Shown here: one piece after another, positions 32,164 through 43,426 of the stretch
Layout: each line of letters starts with the position of its first letter
Position numbering within the stretch: position 1 is the first letter of the stretch
DNA from: Thamnaconus septentrionalis
Lineage: Eukaryota > Chordata > Actinopteri > Tetraodontiformes > Monacanthidae
NCBI GenBank assembly: GCA_009823395.1
Contig: CM020502.1
Span: 27,831,444 to 27,895,443 of the forward strand
Length of the DNA stretch: 64,000 bases
Direction of reading: 5' to 3'
Notes under the pieces: model-generated
The model's input: the letters and a program-made list of their open reading frames with translations, nothing else
What the model was told of the DNA's origin: nothing
Databases searched by the model: none
Made by a program: the position numbers and the translations under genes

Positions 32164-33308
32164 CAATTTTTTTTTTTGCTGCGTTGGCAGAAAAAAAAAA
32201 TTAACTTTTTTTTTCTTTTTCCTCTTAATTTCTTTTTTAAAGTCGCTGATTTGTCAGACGGTGTGTTGGAGTCACTGACTCGCCTCCATATCATCACAGC
32301 CAATCAGCTTTGGTTTTACGAGGCAATTAGGCCCCAACGTTTTTCTCTCGTTCCTCAAGTGTTGACAGCTAAATTAACTCCCGACGTCTCCACTCGAGAA
32401 ACTTCTTTTTCTTTTTTCTTTTTTTTAATCTTGTGATTTTGAAGCACTTTGCCCAAAAAAAGTTAAAAAAAAATTTAAAAAAGGTTTTAATGATGAAGAA
32501 AGAAAAAAAAGAAGACTTCCAGCACGTGTGATAAACAGCTGCCACTGACGGCGGCGGCAGCAGCGGCCACTGCTCTGTGTCTTCCCGCTCCGGTGTTCCC
32601 GGCCGTCCGGTTCCTCATTAAACTTTCATCAAAACCAAATTAATGGCGGGCGCCGATCAAAATGTCTCATTAGAATCAACGGTGGCGCCGGGTTAAGGAC
32701 TCTGTGGTGCCGCTGGGCCGCCGTTGATTATAGTTTTTCATCTTTTATGTCAGATGAGTCATCAGACAAACACAATAATATTCCGATTTTCCATTTTTTT
32801 TTTTTTGCTCTTATTCTGGAAGGAAGAAAAACAATCTGATTGGGCGTTTTTTTTTCACAGCAAATGAAAGATTTAACATAGGGCTTTGATTTCAGTTTAA
32901 ACAACCAAGATTGTGCCGTGTGATTTGAGAGGGGGGGGGGCGGGCGGAAGAGGGAGGGGTTTGTGGGAGCGGGGGGGGGGGAGGGTAACGACATGGGCGG
33001 TGACGACAACGACACCAGGGAGGGAGTGGCCAGAATGAGGTGGTCGCGTCAGCTGGTCTAGAGATTAAACCTCCCAGAAACAAAAAAATAATGGAGTTTT
33101 TTTTTTCATGTGGAACAAAAAAAAGAAAATTCAAAAACTAAAATACGACTACATGTTGGCAAAACGCTTACAAGAAAATAGTTTGCGGGAATCCTGCGGA
33201 ACCTTCATCGATGGTGCTGCCGCCCATTAGAGGCCAATCAGAAGGAGCCTTCGCCTCCGCACGCCGGCGCCGTGTCTCTTGTACGAACCAAACACGGGGT
33301 CACCGCCT

Positions 33309-33311
<3 letters not shown>
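32164..33311. other. Gene-free stretch with CNE-like segment
   Basis: Poly-T and poly-A tracts to 32520. Unique sequence at about 32540-32740 (CCTCATTAAACTTTCATC, CAAATTAATGGCGGGCGCC) is enhancer-like. G runs at 32932-32941 and 32971-32980. Confidence 0.35.

Positions 33312-33355
<44 letters not shown>
33312..33355. repeat. (CA)22 microsatellite
   Basis: Uninterrupted CA tract. Confidence 0.97.
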
Positions 33356-33356
<1 letters not shown>

Positions 33357-33551
33357 CCATAGAGAGAGACAGGAAGGGGATGATGGATGAAAGCGGAGAC
33401 AGAAGAAAGGCGAGCTTGACCGCAGGAGTAGAAAGCAGTGCGTTAGTTGAAGGTGGCCGACGCGACACGAGCGGCGGCGGCGGGAGGCCCGGGACCAGCC
33501 GGAGTAATGAGGCCGGCGTCGCTGGGCGAGCGGCGCTAATGTACACAGATC

Positions 33552-33554
<3 letters not shown>

Positions 33555-33606
<52 letters not shown>
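33555..33606. repeat. (AC)26 microsatellite
   Basis: Uninterrupted AC tract. Confidence 0.97.
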
Positions 33607-33608
<2 letters not shown>

Positions 33609-33668
33609 CGAGGAACAAGCCGCCTTGGGAACCTGGACGCTTAGATGTGACACCCCGCAGGCTCCCCG

Positions 33669-33750
33669 ACACACACACGCACACACACACACATACATAC
33701 ATACATACACACGCATGCGCGTGCACACACAACACACACAGACACACAGG
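33669..33750. repeat. Degenerate CA/CATA microsatellite
   Basis: CA tracts mixed with (CATA)4 and GCATGCGCGTGCAC. Confidence 0.9.
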
Positions 33751-34265
33751 GCAACTTTTATACGAGTTATGGCCACAGCCAATAACAAGCGCCGGCAGTA
33801 ATTGCGCTGTGCAGGTGGGCGTGGGGGGGGCAGTTCATGAATATTAGCGTTGTGTCTTTATTTAAGGACCAGAGGGGCGAGAGAGAGAGTGAGAGAGAGA
33901 GTGGAGGAGGAGGAGGCGGCTTCATGAAGAGAAGAAACTGTGTGTTTTTCTTTCTCCACCGTCGTTCCCACATCGCCCCATTGGTTCGGCCGCCGGCCTG
34001 AACTTTAGAGGAGCCGGCCGCGTTCGAAACCGCACCTTTCTTTTTATTTTCATTTTTCCTATCGCCGCCGCCACGCAAGCTAACTCCGCCTCCTCCGGGA
34101 GGAGACGAGAAAAGAAAGGAAAGCAAAAGTCTGGAAACAAACAAAGCAAAGAAAATGAAAAAGACCAAAAGACGGCTGACTGCCGTGTTTGGAATTGTTT
34201 CCGGACTTTTCGCTGTTTCCAGACTTTGCTTCAGAGTTTTTTTGTCGCCTTTTGTCGCCCCTTTT
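33751..34265. other. Gene-free stretch
   Basis: A GAGA run at 33878-33900 and GGA-rich 33903-33920. The rest is unique with no exon signal. Confidence 0.5.
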
Positions 34266-34269
34266 GACT

Positions 34270-34350
34270 GAAAGAAGTGCAGAAGGTCCAACATAGTAGC
34301 AGTTTCAGAAGCAGGCTGCAAACACAGGGCTAAACAGACAGAACAGAAAA
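34270..34350 (-). mobile_element. Dispersed family A copy 7 (partial)
   Basis: It ends with AGGCTGCAAACACAGGGCTAA and has AGGTCCAACA upstream, as in the copy at 10031. The TGATGTCA end is missing. Confidence 0.55.
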
Positions 34351-34515
34351 ACAAAAACCACTTCCTTTACTTTAGCTCACTGCAAATAAAGAGTCCATTA
34401 CAGTTGCATGGGGGCGGGGTTGGGAGTCAAGTCAAAGGTTCCGCCCAGCCGTCACTAAAACTCCAGAGTGGGCGGGGCCAGCATGGTATGAGATCAGCAG
34501 CTGCTCTGGATGTAG

Positions 34516-34538
34516 CACACACACACACACACACACAC
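34516..34538. repeat. (CA)11 microsatellite
   Basis: CA tract. Confidence 0.93.
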
Positions 34539-34590
34539 GTGAAACACGTCAACGACGCCACGTGCAAAGACCGTGCACGAGGTGAAACGA

Positions 34591-34671
34591 GAAGAAGAAG
34601 AAGAAGAAGAAGAAGAAGAAGAAGAAGAAGAAGAAGAAGAAGAAGAAGAAGAAGAAGAAGAAGAAGAAGAG
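34591..34671 (+). repeat. (GAA)27 uninterrupted triplet repeat
   Basis: Twenty-seven perfect GAA units, 81 bp. The same triplet forms triplex DNA when expanded in human FXN. Confidence 0.98.
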
Positions 34672-34852
34672 TCATGTTCGTGATGATCCGCCTTGAAAAA
34701 GAAAAATATAATCTGACACACAACAAACGTGCACGCTGGGTCTAATTGCTGCGTTTGGCAGTTCGCACGCACGCACGCACACACGTCGGGCCGGCTAAGT
34801 GGTCATAAAGGGAGTAGCTTATTAACGGGACAAGCTGCTGTAGCAGTGCAAG

Positions 34853-34940
34853 CGTGCACACGCACACGCACACGCACACGCACACACACACACACACACG
34901 CACACACGCACACACGCACACACACACACACACACACACA
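34853..34940. repeat. (GCACAC)n/(CA)n microsatellite
   Basis: Hexameric GCACAC units grade into CA dinucleotides. Confidence 0.95.
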
Positions 34941-35800
34941 GCCCCGCTCCAAGTTATTGGAGGAGAAGCTGATGTTGCCGGGCAGCATCTCCCTGCAGTC
35001 ACATTCCCGCCCGGAAGACGAAGGAGCTAATTGGACGTGGGACCTTCTCCCAGCTCGGCACGCCGCACTAATGGATTTGGATGAGGTGCTCCGCCCCCTC
35101 CGCCCCTGCTACCTCCTCCCCTTCTCCCCCTTAACCTCGCACCCGCCGACGCTCTGCTTTACTCTGCATTTTTATAATCCTCTCTTGCAGTAATCTGTCC
35201 AAACCCTCCTAAAAAAAAATTCAAAAAACCTGTATGAAACCTGTCCACCCTCTGTCTCATCCTGGGGGGAAAAAATAAAAAAATAAAAAAATAAAAAAAC
35301 TTGTCTGATTAGATGTCGGATTTTCACCCGGTTTCCATTGCATAACGCACAAAAACACATGAAAAACACTTTGCACGCAGGCTTGGCCTTGAAGGACACA
35401 TTCCATTTAGTGTTTAGCATGATTTTAGCATGATCAAAAACCAAGATAAAGAAGAAGAAGAGGACGACGACGACGACGACGAAGAGTGGGTCACTTCTGG
35501 TGCAAACCAGCCGTGCAGGATTTGATTAGCGCTGGCTGCATTAGCACGCCATGCTAACTGAATGGACCGCCGCTCTTCTTCTTCTTCTTCTGTCTCTTCC
35601 TGCAGCTGCGGCTCTGTGAAGCTACAGAGACGTTGTTTTTTTTTTTTTATTCCCCCCAGATACTCCTCTTTTCTTTAAGGAAAAAAAAAGTAAAAAAAAA
35701 ATAAGAATAAATAAGAATAAAACGCTCCCAGCTGTTACATCTTCTTCTGTTGTTCATCTCCTCCGTCTTCTTTTTCTTCTCTCCCCTGGAGCGTCTCCAG
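34941..35800. other. Gene-free stretch
   Basis: (AAAAATA)n at 35269-35300, GAA/GAC triplets at 35449-35484, TTC triplets near 35575-35592, and T and A runs. GTTTCCATTGCATAACGC at 35331 faintly resembles the family B end. No gene. Confidence 0.45.
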
Positions 35801-35820
35801 TGTGTGTGTGTGTGTGTGTG
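35801..35820. repeat. (GT)10 microsatellite
   Basis: GT tract. Confidence 0.92.
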
Positions 35821-35859
35821 AGAGAGTGCACGCACAACTTTTTTTTTTCCCTTTCCTCT

Positions 35860-36397
35860 TTGAAACACTTTCTAATTAGCGGCAACAACACGCAGCCGGG
35901 GTTAAATTAAATTGGTGAGATACACAGAGGTGGAGGTCAGCCGCTCTGCCGAGCCTGTCAGCGCAGATAATTGGAAGAAATGCCTTTTCCTTCCTTCCTT
36001 CCTTCTCTTCTCTCTTCTTTATTTGCTAAATATCTACAATGGAAATGATGCCGGATGGCGGCGGCGGCGTGCTGGAGTCGAACGCAGCTTGCGAGATGTG
36101 AGTCGTATCATCTCGAGAAAGACGAGTAATTAGGGAGCGACGGGGAGAAAATTGACTTTTATCGCAGGGCCTCTGCTCGGATCTGCAGCGCTCGGAGAAA
36201 CAACATCTGAACGAGGGAGCCGTGCTGTACAGACGCACACATACATTTATGTATGTTTCCGGTTGGGCCGTCTTTAAAAACACAACCTCCGTCTGATCGT
36301 GTGTTGACGATTGAGAAGCATTGATAGAAGACCTGCGGGTCACATTCTGGATTGTATTTTCTACAAAAAGATGGTTTTCTACTAGCGCCGTAACCGG
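35860..36397. other. Gene-free unique stretch, partly CNE-like
   Basis: CTTTCTAATTAGCGGCAAC and GGGTTAAATTAAATTGGTG near 35868-35915 are homeodomain-type motifs in repeat-free sequence. Coding is not supported. Confidence 0.27.
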
Positions 36398-36411
36398 CCA
36401 CCAGAGGGCGA
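36398..36411 (+). promoter_or_regulatory. CTCF-like motif
   Basis: CCACCAGAGGGCGA matches 13 of 14 core positions. Confidence 0.4.
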
Positions 36412-36676
36412 CTGTCTGCAGTCGCGACCTCTCTGAGGTAAATAAGCAACGACGACAACAAAAACAGCGACAATTAGTCGTAGTTCCTCAAACCCAAACT
36501 TTATTGACAGAGTCCAAGATGCCAGATTGTTCAAAATCTGAAGGACCAAAAAACGAACAAAAACAAAACGAACACGGCTACTTGTTGCAAAACGTTTATG
36601 AGTGAAAATAATTTGTCGCAACGGAAAACCAAAGTGGCGATTTTTACCTTTTTGAAAAACAAATTTTCTCGTTGAG

Positions 36677-36682
<6 letters not shown>

Positions 36683-36732
<50 letters not shown>
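36683..36732. repeat. (CA)25 microsatellite
   Basis: CA tract, the inverted partner of the GT tract at 36819-36873. Confidence 0.97.
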
Positions 36733-36735
<3 letters not shown>

Positions 36736-36818
36736 CCTGATTTCAGCAGGGAAGCCATCAGTCTTGCAAGCAAAAACAACGAGGGAAACAAAATAAAATA
36801 AAAAATAAAATAAAAAAA

Positions 36819-36837
36819 GTGTGTGCGTGTGTGTGTG

Positions 36838-36873
<36 letters not shown>
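36819..36873. repeat. GT microsatellite
   Basis: GT tract with one GCGT and one TAGT interruption, about 87 bp after a CA tract. Confidence 0.95.
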
Positions 36874-37012
36874 CGTGGGGAGGGTGGGCGAGCGAGCAAT
36901 ATGTCAGCGTGGCAACACCTCTAAAAGTCACCGAAATGCCAGGTCAGCCGGCTCGACGGGGAGAATCAAACCACGCTGCGAGTGTGTTAGTGTGTGTGAG
37001 AGCCTCTCTCTC

Positions 37013-37031
37013 ACACACACACACACACACA
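37013..37031. repeat. (CA)9 microsatellite
   Basis: CA tract following CTCTCTCT. A G-rich, quadruplex-capable segment follows at 37050-37100. Confidence 0.9.
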
Positions 37032-37239
37032 CTCGCAGGGGTGAAGTGCTGGGCGGGGGGGGGGGGGCGTCGGGAGGGGAGGGAGGTGTGGGGGGGGCGG
37101 TGACCGAGGCAGCCTCGCCTGTCAACAAGCAGCCTCTCATCTCTGTGGCAGAGGGACGCAACTTTATTATCAGCTTCTCTTTGATGCTCATTTCTTTAAT
37201 AAAGGCTCCGGAGGTGGCAGGGTGTGTGTGTGTGTGTGT

Positions 37240-39520
37240 GCGTGTGTCTCACAGGCTGGCTGATGAAGAAGAAGAGAGCCAGAGAGCGCCGATACAATGT
37301 ATCCGGGCCTTCACTGATATTTCACGCGGCATCGTTCGGGGAGGCTCCTCCCACAATTCCCAACATTCCCGTTTTTTTTTTTTTTTTTTTTTGTTTTTTT
37401 GGGGGGGGGCAGTGATTGGAGCGCGTGAGCCCCAACGGAAAAATCTAGCCCCGCCCACAACTTTTACGCCCATTTGCGATTTGGACCAGTGGAAACATTG
37501 TAGCCAGTTGAGGTGTGAATTTAAGGCTCCTGCCACTGTTAGTCTGTTTGCAACCAGCTTTGGAGACCCCTGCTGACCAAACCAAAGAATGCAGGGTTAG
37601 TTTTTTTTTTTTTGTTTGTTTTTTTTGTGGTAAATCTGTGTTGGCCTCGATTTTGGAACGCAAAGCTCCGCCCATCTCTTTTTAGACGGTCAGACAATTT
37701 GCAGAATCAAACTTTAAATCCAAATGTAAAATTATTCACACAAAAGAAACCTTGATGAAGGAAAAAAAAAAGAATTTCTGAGAGAGAAGAATTGGTTTTG
37801 TTTATTTATTCTTTTGCAACTGCCGGAAAAATAATCCCAGCGATCCAATAATAAATGATTATTACACATGCTTAATATTCTGCCGCCGCCCGTAGAACAA
37901 ACAAAAAGCATGAGGAAAAAAAATAAATCTACAAGTCTGCAAAAATGCGTACAACTCGACCTCGGCGGCTCATTAGTGTTGAATTCCCCAGTTGTATTGG
38001 GTTTTTTATTTCTGCAACTCATGGGCCTTTTTCTCTCCCTTTCTTTTTTAAATCACTAAATAGAAATGAAATGAAATCCCCAGTCTCACATCGACCACAT
38101 TGAGCTTCTGATGATGGTGGCGTCGCCCTTCCAGGCGCTCACACGGAAAAGTACAAGTTAGAATTTTGGCCTCCTAACTAATCAATTACGATGACGCACA
38201 TTTGTTTGTGCCACATTCATTTGATTGAATTCAATTTAAACACTCTAAACAACTTTTGATTGGTGCAGGTTTGATCCGGACTGATTTAACGGGACGCCGC
38301 GGTCGGAAGACTCCACACAATCCGCTCGGCATCCAGATTTTCAATTTGTCAACAGAGCGGAGAGACAACTTCCTGTTTCGCTACTCGTTACCGAGGACGC
38401 CGCAGCCCATAATTCCTGGCACAGCTCCCGACTGGAGCCAATTAGGAAACGAGGAAAAACAACAAACCAGGGAAACCGAGTCGGCGCTCGCAAAGATATT
38501 TTGGTGCACGAGGCTTTGGCGTGAGCCGGAATTCTTTTTCCCTTTTTCTTTTTAATGAGAAATGGTGTTTCCGAAGCGCTACGTTCCTTAGCTTTGAAGT
38601 GGGAAAGTTGCCTTCGCCATGAAAACTCCGTCCAGATGGAAGTGAAGGACCGAAGGGTTCATAGTGTCAACGTGGACGCACCAATTCAACATCCGTCTGT
38701 ATTGAAAAGTCTCAGGTTTTGTGCTGTTTTTTTGTTTGTTTGTTTTTTTTTTTTTTAAAAATCAGCGGACGGGTCCAGGAAGTATTTTCCTGGTTGTGTG
38801 TGTTGTGGGTTTTTCTTTTCTCGAACCGACGCAGGTGTGTAACATCGCGGCGTTGTGGGTTCAAGAGGCTCCTTCCTCGGCAGAGGCAGCGGCGGCGGCG
38901 TTCCCTTCACGAACTCGGCCTTTTTTCGCAAGAGGCAGAATTCTAATGAGTTGCTTCCCTCTTTCTCTCGCAGTTTGTTCAAACGCACACACGCACACGC
39001 TCGCACACACACACACAGAGACGCGCACACAGTTTAATGAGTGTGCCTCGCGCTTTCCTCATTAGCCACACAGAGTCTTATCGCAGGCATCAAACGCGAC
39101 GCTCCGCCACCCCTGACAGGAAGAGAGGAAGGAGGATCTTCTCCTTCTCCTTCTTCTTCTTCTGCCTCACCCTTCTCTCCCCTTCCCCCCTCCGTCTCTT
39201 CTCTCATCTCCTGGGGCTTTGGTGGTTAAAGCATTTCATTATGTTGCCACATCCAGGCACCCACTGATGGGGAGATAGCGACGCCGCCCAAACCGAAGAC
39301 AACGGGCAATTCTGCGCTAGGCTAGCTAAGCTATGCTAGCCTGAGGGGGGAGGGAGGGGAGGGGAGGGGAGGCGGTGGAGATTCTCTCGCTTTTACCACG
39401 ATGAGCTGAAACTGGTAGCAAGTAACGGGTAGCGGCGGACCGTCAGTGTGGTGTGTTGGTTTGTACAAAAAGAAGTCGTACAAAGGTACTGAGTTCGAGA
39501 AGGTTTAATACTGAAAAAAA
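37240..39520. other. Gene-free stretch with CNE-like patches
   Basis: A T run at 37371-37391 then a G run, AT-rich filler, and unique segments at about 37960-38050, 38230-38560 and 39020-39080 (GTTTAATGAGTGTGCCTC, CTCATTAGCCACAC). CA-like GCACAC units are at 38984-39020, and a G-rich quadruplex-capable run at 39344-39372. Confidence 0.35.
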
Positions 39521-39901
39521 GGACCACAGCCCGGTTTAACGTGAGACAATATTTTCACGGACTGGCATGAACGCGCAATCGTTGATGGGGGTGTGGGGGT
39601 TTGGAGTGGAGGAGATGCCGATCGACACTCATGTTGCTCGCTAGCTTGCTAGCTTGTGGGTTTAATCTCGCGTTAACGTATCAGGTGACCGAGACAAGCG
39701 CCTTGACATGCGTCAAGAGTTGAGCGTTAGATGGACGTAACGGAGAGAATCCGGTAATTTTTCAAAATAAAATTGTTCAGACTCAGATAATGAATGAAAC
39801 GGGATTAATTTAACTGAAGTTAATTATTCTTTCTGTCCGGCCCGGTACCAAATGACCCACGGACCGGCACCGGTCCTCGGCCCGGTGGTTGGGGACCTCT
39901 G
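39521..39901 (-). mobile_element. hAT-like non-autonomous DNA transposon, copy 1
   Basis: It aligns over its length with the copy at 61159: AATATTTTCACGGACTGGCA, GTTGCTCGCTAGCTTGCTAG and AATCCGGTAATTTTTCAAAA. It ends CGGTGGTTGGGGACCTCTG, a diverged form of the GGTTGGGGACCACTG terminus. The left terminus is missing. It keeps about 60 bp (from about 39779, AGACTCAGATAATGAATG to TTATTCTTTCTGT) that the other copy lacks. Confidence 0.75.
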
Positions 39902-40875
39902 ATGTACATGGACTCCCCATGTGTTTGGCCAGAGGAGCAGTCCCAGTTGAAACACCAAGGAAAGTCTCCAAGTGACCGAACAAGGTAGGATGAAGATCCA
40001 GACAGACACCAGACAGAGTTTATATGGGATGAACTCCTGTCTGCTGTGCAGCAGGACCAATGTTACCTTAAGATTTTTGATCCATGCATTTATTTGATTA
40101 AATGAATTTTTACCCTAACATTAGTTCGGGGGAGTAAACGCTTTTTTTTTTTCCCCGGCACCTCAACCGTTCAAAGGTTTCGACCAAATTCACACGATCA
40201 CAATCTGGTTAGCTTGTAAACGACAAACCAAAAAAAAACAAATATTTCACAAACACAAACCCTCAGCTAGCCAGTCAGCTGTTTGACTAGCTGTTCACTA
40301 GTTTCTGGCTTGGTGAGTTGGAGAGCACGTGATGTATAATGAACAACAGAACAGGAAACATCCGGCCTTCCGGCAGCAAGTAAAAAAAAAAAAGAAAACC
40401 TGGAGAAAACGATGAAGGGCAGCGGCATCGATGCGACCGGTGTTTTTTTTTTTCCCCTCAAATCAGTAGCGCAATGTCACAAAAGCCCGAGTCGGACGCC
40501 TGTTTCACGACGTGACAGCCGCACAAAGTCCGTCACTGCGGCGGCGGCGGCGGCGGGAACAAACGAGACAACGGCAAAATCATAGTTGTTGTTTTTTTTT
40601 CCGTTTTTTTTTTCACACCACGACACCCGAAGAAAAAGAAAAGAAAGGAAGAAACAAAAAAAAAACACCTCATTGAAAGATTTGGAGCGTCGACGACATG
40701 CGGAGACAACGGAGTGGGTGGGACAATGGAGGTGGGCGGGGCCAATGTGCCGCAGTGACTGAAGGCTGCGAAGAAAAGACACAGGAGCTTCTCGCAAGTC
40801 GTTAGCGGAGATGTGTCACCTCCACAAAGGGAGGAAGAATCGACCGAGCGGAGAGAGAGACAGACAGAGAGAAAT

Positions 40876-40906
<31 letters not shown>

Positions 40907-41689
40907 AGGGGCGGAGAACAAACAGGAAAGGACGAAGAAAGAAATAAAACGTGTTGGACGTGGAGCCAAAACCGCTAATTGACGGGACCAAAAAGTTCTT
41001 TCAATGTGCTTTTGATGATGTTATTATTAGTCAAGTTTTTATTTTTCTGAACGTTTGTCATGTTAATATTTTCCCGGCAGTCTGTCCGTCCGTCCGTCCG
41101 TCCGTCCCGTCCGTCCGACAGAGACAATCAAACACTCCCATTGAATAATTGATCACACGCGGCCTCGTCCTTGTCCTAAAATAGCTCCTAAAAACCTGCG
41201 CTAAATCGCCGTGGATCGCCGCTTTTCTTCTTCTTCTTCTTCTTCTTCTTCTTCCTGGAGTTTTTGTGAGAACGTCGGAACGTTTCCAGTCTGCTGACAA
41301 AAGAGTTTCCGCCGCTGTGCAAAGAAACATCCGACTCTGTCCGCTTCGGCTCTCATCATTGGGGGGAAAATTACTTCCTGGAACAACATAATTTGTCAAA
41401 TTTTCAAGAATATCTTTTATGTCGTCTGCCAGTCCAACTCTTTCTTTTTTGCCATGTCTGCAGCTTATTTGCTCGACACCCAAAAGTCATCGAGTGGGAA
41501 AAGAAATGTATATTTTTCAAAACTGCGAGGCAGGTGGCGACGACGTTAGCAACAACGCTAACAAAGGTTCGACAACCTCATTCTGGTTCTGCTAGCGACC
41601 AGCAGTGGGTTCTAAAACAGAGGGACCGGAGACAGAGGGGCCGGAGCAGCAGCAGATGAATGGATGGAGTGTTTCAGTGAGCCACCTCA
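39902..41689. other. Gene-free stretch
   Basis: GA tract at 40880-40905, (CCGT)n at 41085-41115, (TTC)10 at 41224-41254, and T and A runs. TAGC-rich words are at 40263-40310. No exon signal. Confidence 0.5.
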
Positions 41690-41968
41690 TAGGAGGAAAA
41701 TCTGTATATGTGGGACATGATATGTAGAAAACATGCTGCTTTAATGTCAATTGAAAATGAGCAAGTGTTACAGCAAAATCAGTGTCTTTGAAGCCCCCTG
41801 GGATTCAGCTCTTTATTGAAATGACTCTGAAATCACTGAAAACATCGATGAAATACAGGTATTTTATGACTTACTGACTATTAATGTAATCTCTTCATGT
41901 TTGGCAGGCCAAATTAAAAAAGCTTCACGGGCCAGATATGGTCCCCGGGGCCGTAGTTTGCCCGTGGC
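41690..41968. mobile_element. Possible second hAT-type fragment
   Basis: The right part (GGCAGGCCAAATTAAAAAAG, GGGCCAGATATGGTCCCCGG, GGCCGTAGTTTGCCCGTGG) resembles a hAT terminus pattern I recall from vertebrates, in which GGCC-rich sequence ends at a GTTTGCCCA-like terminus. The left end is not identified and no TSD was found. Confidence 0.4.
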
Positions 41969-42539
41969 TGGGCTAGCAGCATTTAGCGTCACTAACTGAC
42001 CACAGTGGAGCAGCAGCTGACATCAAAGTCTGGAGCACCAGACTGTGATGTCAGCATGGTGGCGTCACAGTCAAGAGAATTTTTTTTTTTTTGTCTGTTT
42101 TTTTTTTTTTTTGCAGCAGGCAGTAACCATATGGCTAAAGCTCTAGAATAGCACAGATTTCGGTGGGGTGGGGAGCACCTGAATGCAGCATCTTAAAACG
42201 CAAAAAAACCCAGATATGTATTGGTTATTTTTCTCCTCCTCCTCCTCCTCTGCTCCTCAGCCCTTTGCTCCCCTACAAAAGGTGCATTTGTGGAATGAAT
42301 GCCGGCGGTGGCGGCGAGAGGCCTGATTATGCCACACCCCCGGCCCACACACCCACACACACACCGCATACCCCCCCGCCACCTGCTACGTTCGGAGCGC
42401 CGGGTTTGACTTTCAGCCATAATCATGCATGCCGTATCTCCTCCTCGCCGCCCCCTTCAGGCAGATTTAGCCTGAGAACCCTGAAGGAGACGCCTCGCAG
42501 CGCAACCTGCCGGAATCCGACTGCGAGCCAGGATCACGG
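41969..42539. other. Gene-free stretch
   Basis: T runs at 42080-42112, pyrimidine CTCCTC at 42234-42250, and a short CA patch near 42353-42364. No gene. Confidence 0.5.
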
Positions 42540-42575
42540 CGATGACGACGATGACGATGACGATGATGATGATGA
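42540..42575. repeat. (GAY)n triplet repeat
   Basis: GATGAC and GATGAT triplets; the open frame reads poly-Asp. Confidence 0.9.
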
Positions 42576-42696
42576 CACGGCTTTCCGGGGAAGAAGAGTG
42601 GAAGAAAAAGGGGGAGGAAAGGGAAAAAAAAAAACTGCCTTAACCGACGATATCAGCGTTTCATCGCTACTGATGCAGCAGGTGGTTGAAGATGCT

Positions 42697-42697
42697 G

Positions 42698-42777
<80 letters not shown>
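42697..42777. repeat. (GTGC)20 tetranucleotide repeat
   Basis: Twenty perfect GTGC units, 81 bp of strict purine-pyrimidine alternation. Confidence 0.98.
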
Positions 42778-43210
42778 GCTGCTATAAAAGATTCACCTCC
42801 ATGAATGAATATCCCTGGAATCAACGTATAAACTGCACTGAGTTATTTGGCCCCATTTGATTCATAACTAAATAAATAAATAAATAGATAAATAAAAGAT
42901 TCGTACTTGGAAAAAAAGGAGAAGAAGAAGTAATTAAACTAATTTACCGCAACGGGGGCGAAGCCGTAATAAGTCGGGTGGCTTCAGTTTAATGGTGTTT
43001 CCCAAAAAACGCCTCCTCTTATTTTGGCAATTAAGAGAAAGGAAGGAGAAAAAAAAGACAAAAGTTAATCATGACTTTATGCGAATGATTTTTTGGAAAA
43101 ATATCAATTAGAATCGCAAGTGTTTCCCGGTAAATCTCTGGTGAAAACGCCAGGAAATGAGGATTCATAAAGGATTTAAACGGCTTTTTTCAGAGTGGCG
43201 CCGCGGCATC

Positions 43211-43257
43211 AGACACACGCATACACACACACAAACACACACACACACACACACACA
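43211..43257. repeat. CA microsatellite
   Basis: CA tract with CGCATA and AAAC interruptions. Confidence 0.93.
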
Positions 43258-43383
43258 AAGGACTCATAATCAGACGCCTCAATTTCTTCTTCTTCTTGTA
43301 TTTTTTTGTTATCATCACTTCAATTATGGATGAAGATGTTTCATTACGACAGGCAGGAGAAAGGAGCAGAAATTAGCTGAGTT

Positions 43384-43426
43384 GTGTGTGTGTGTGTGTG
43401 TGCGTGTGTGTTCATGTGTGTGTGTA
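43384..43426. repeat. GT microsatellite
   Basis: GT tract with GCGT and TCAT interruptions. Confidence 0.93.

Noticed and set aside
32152..32178. Rho-independent terminator (stem-loop plus T run)
   Set aside because: The context is vertebrate-like. The T run is one of many homopolymers and there is no upstream gene.
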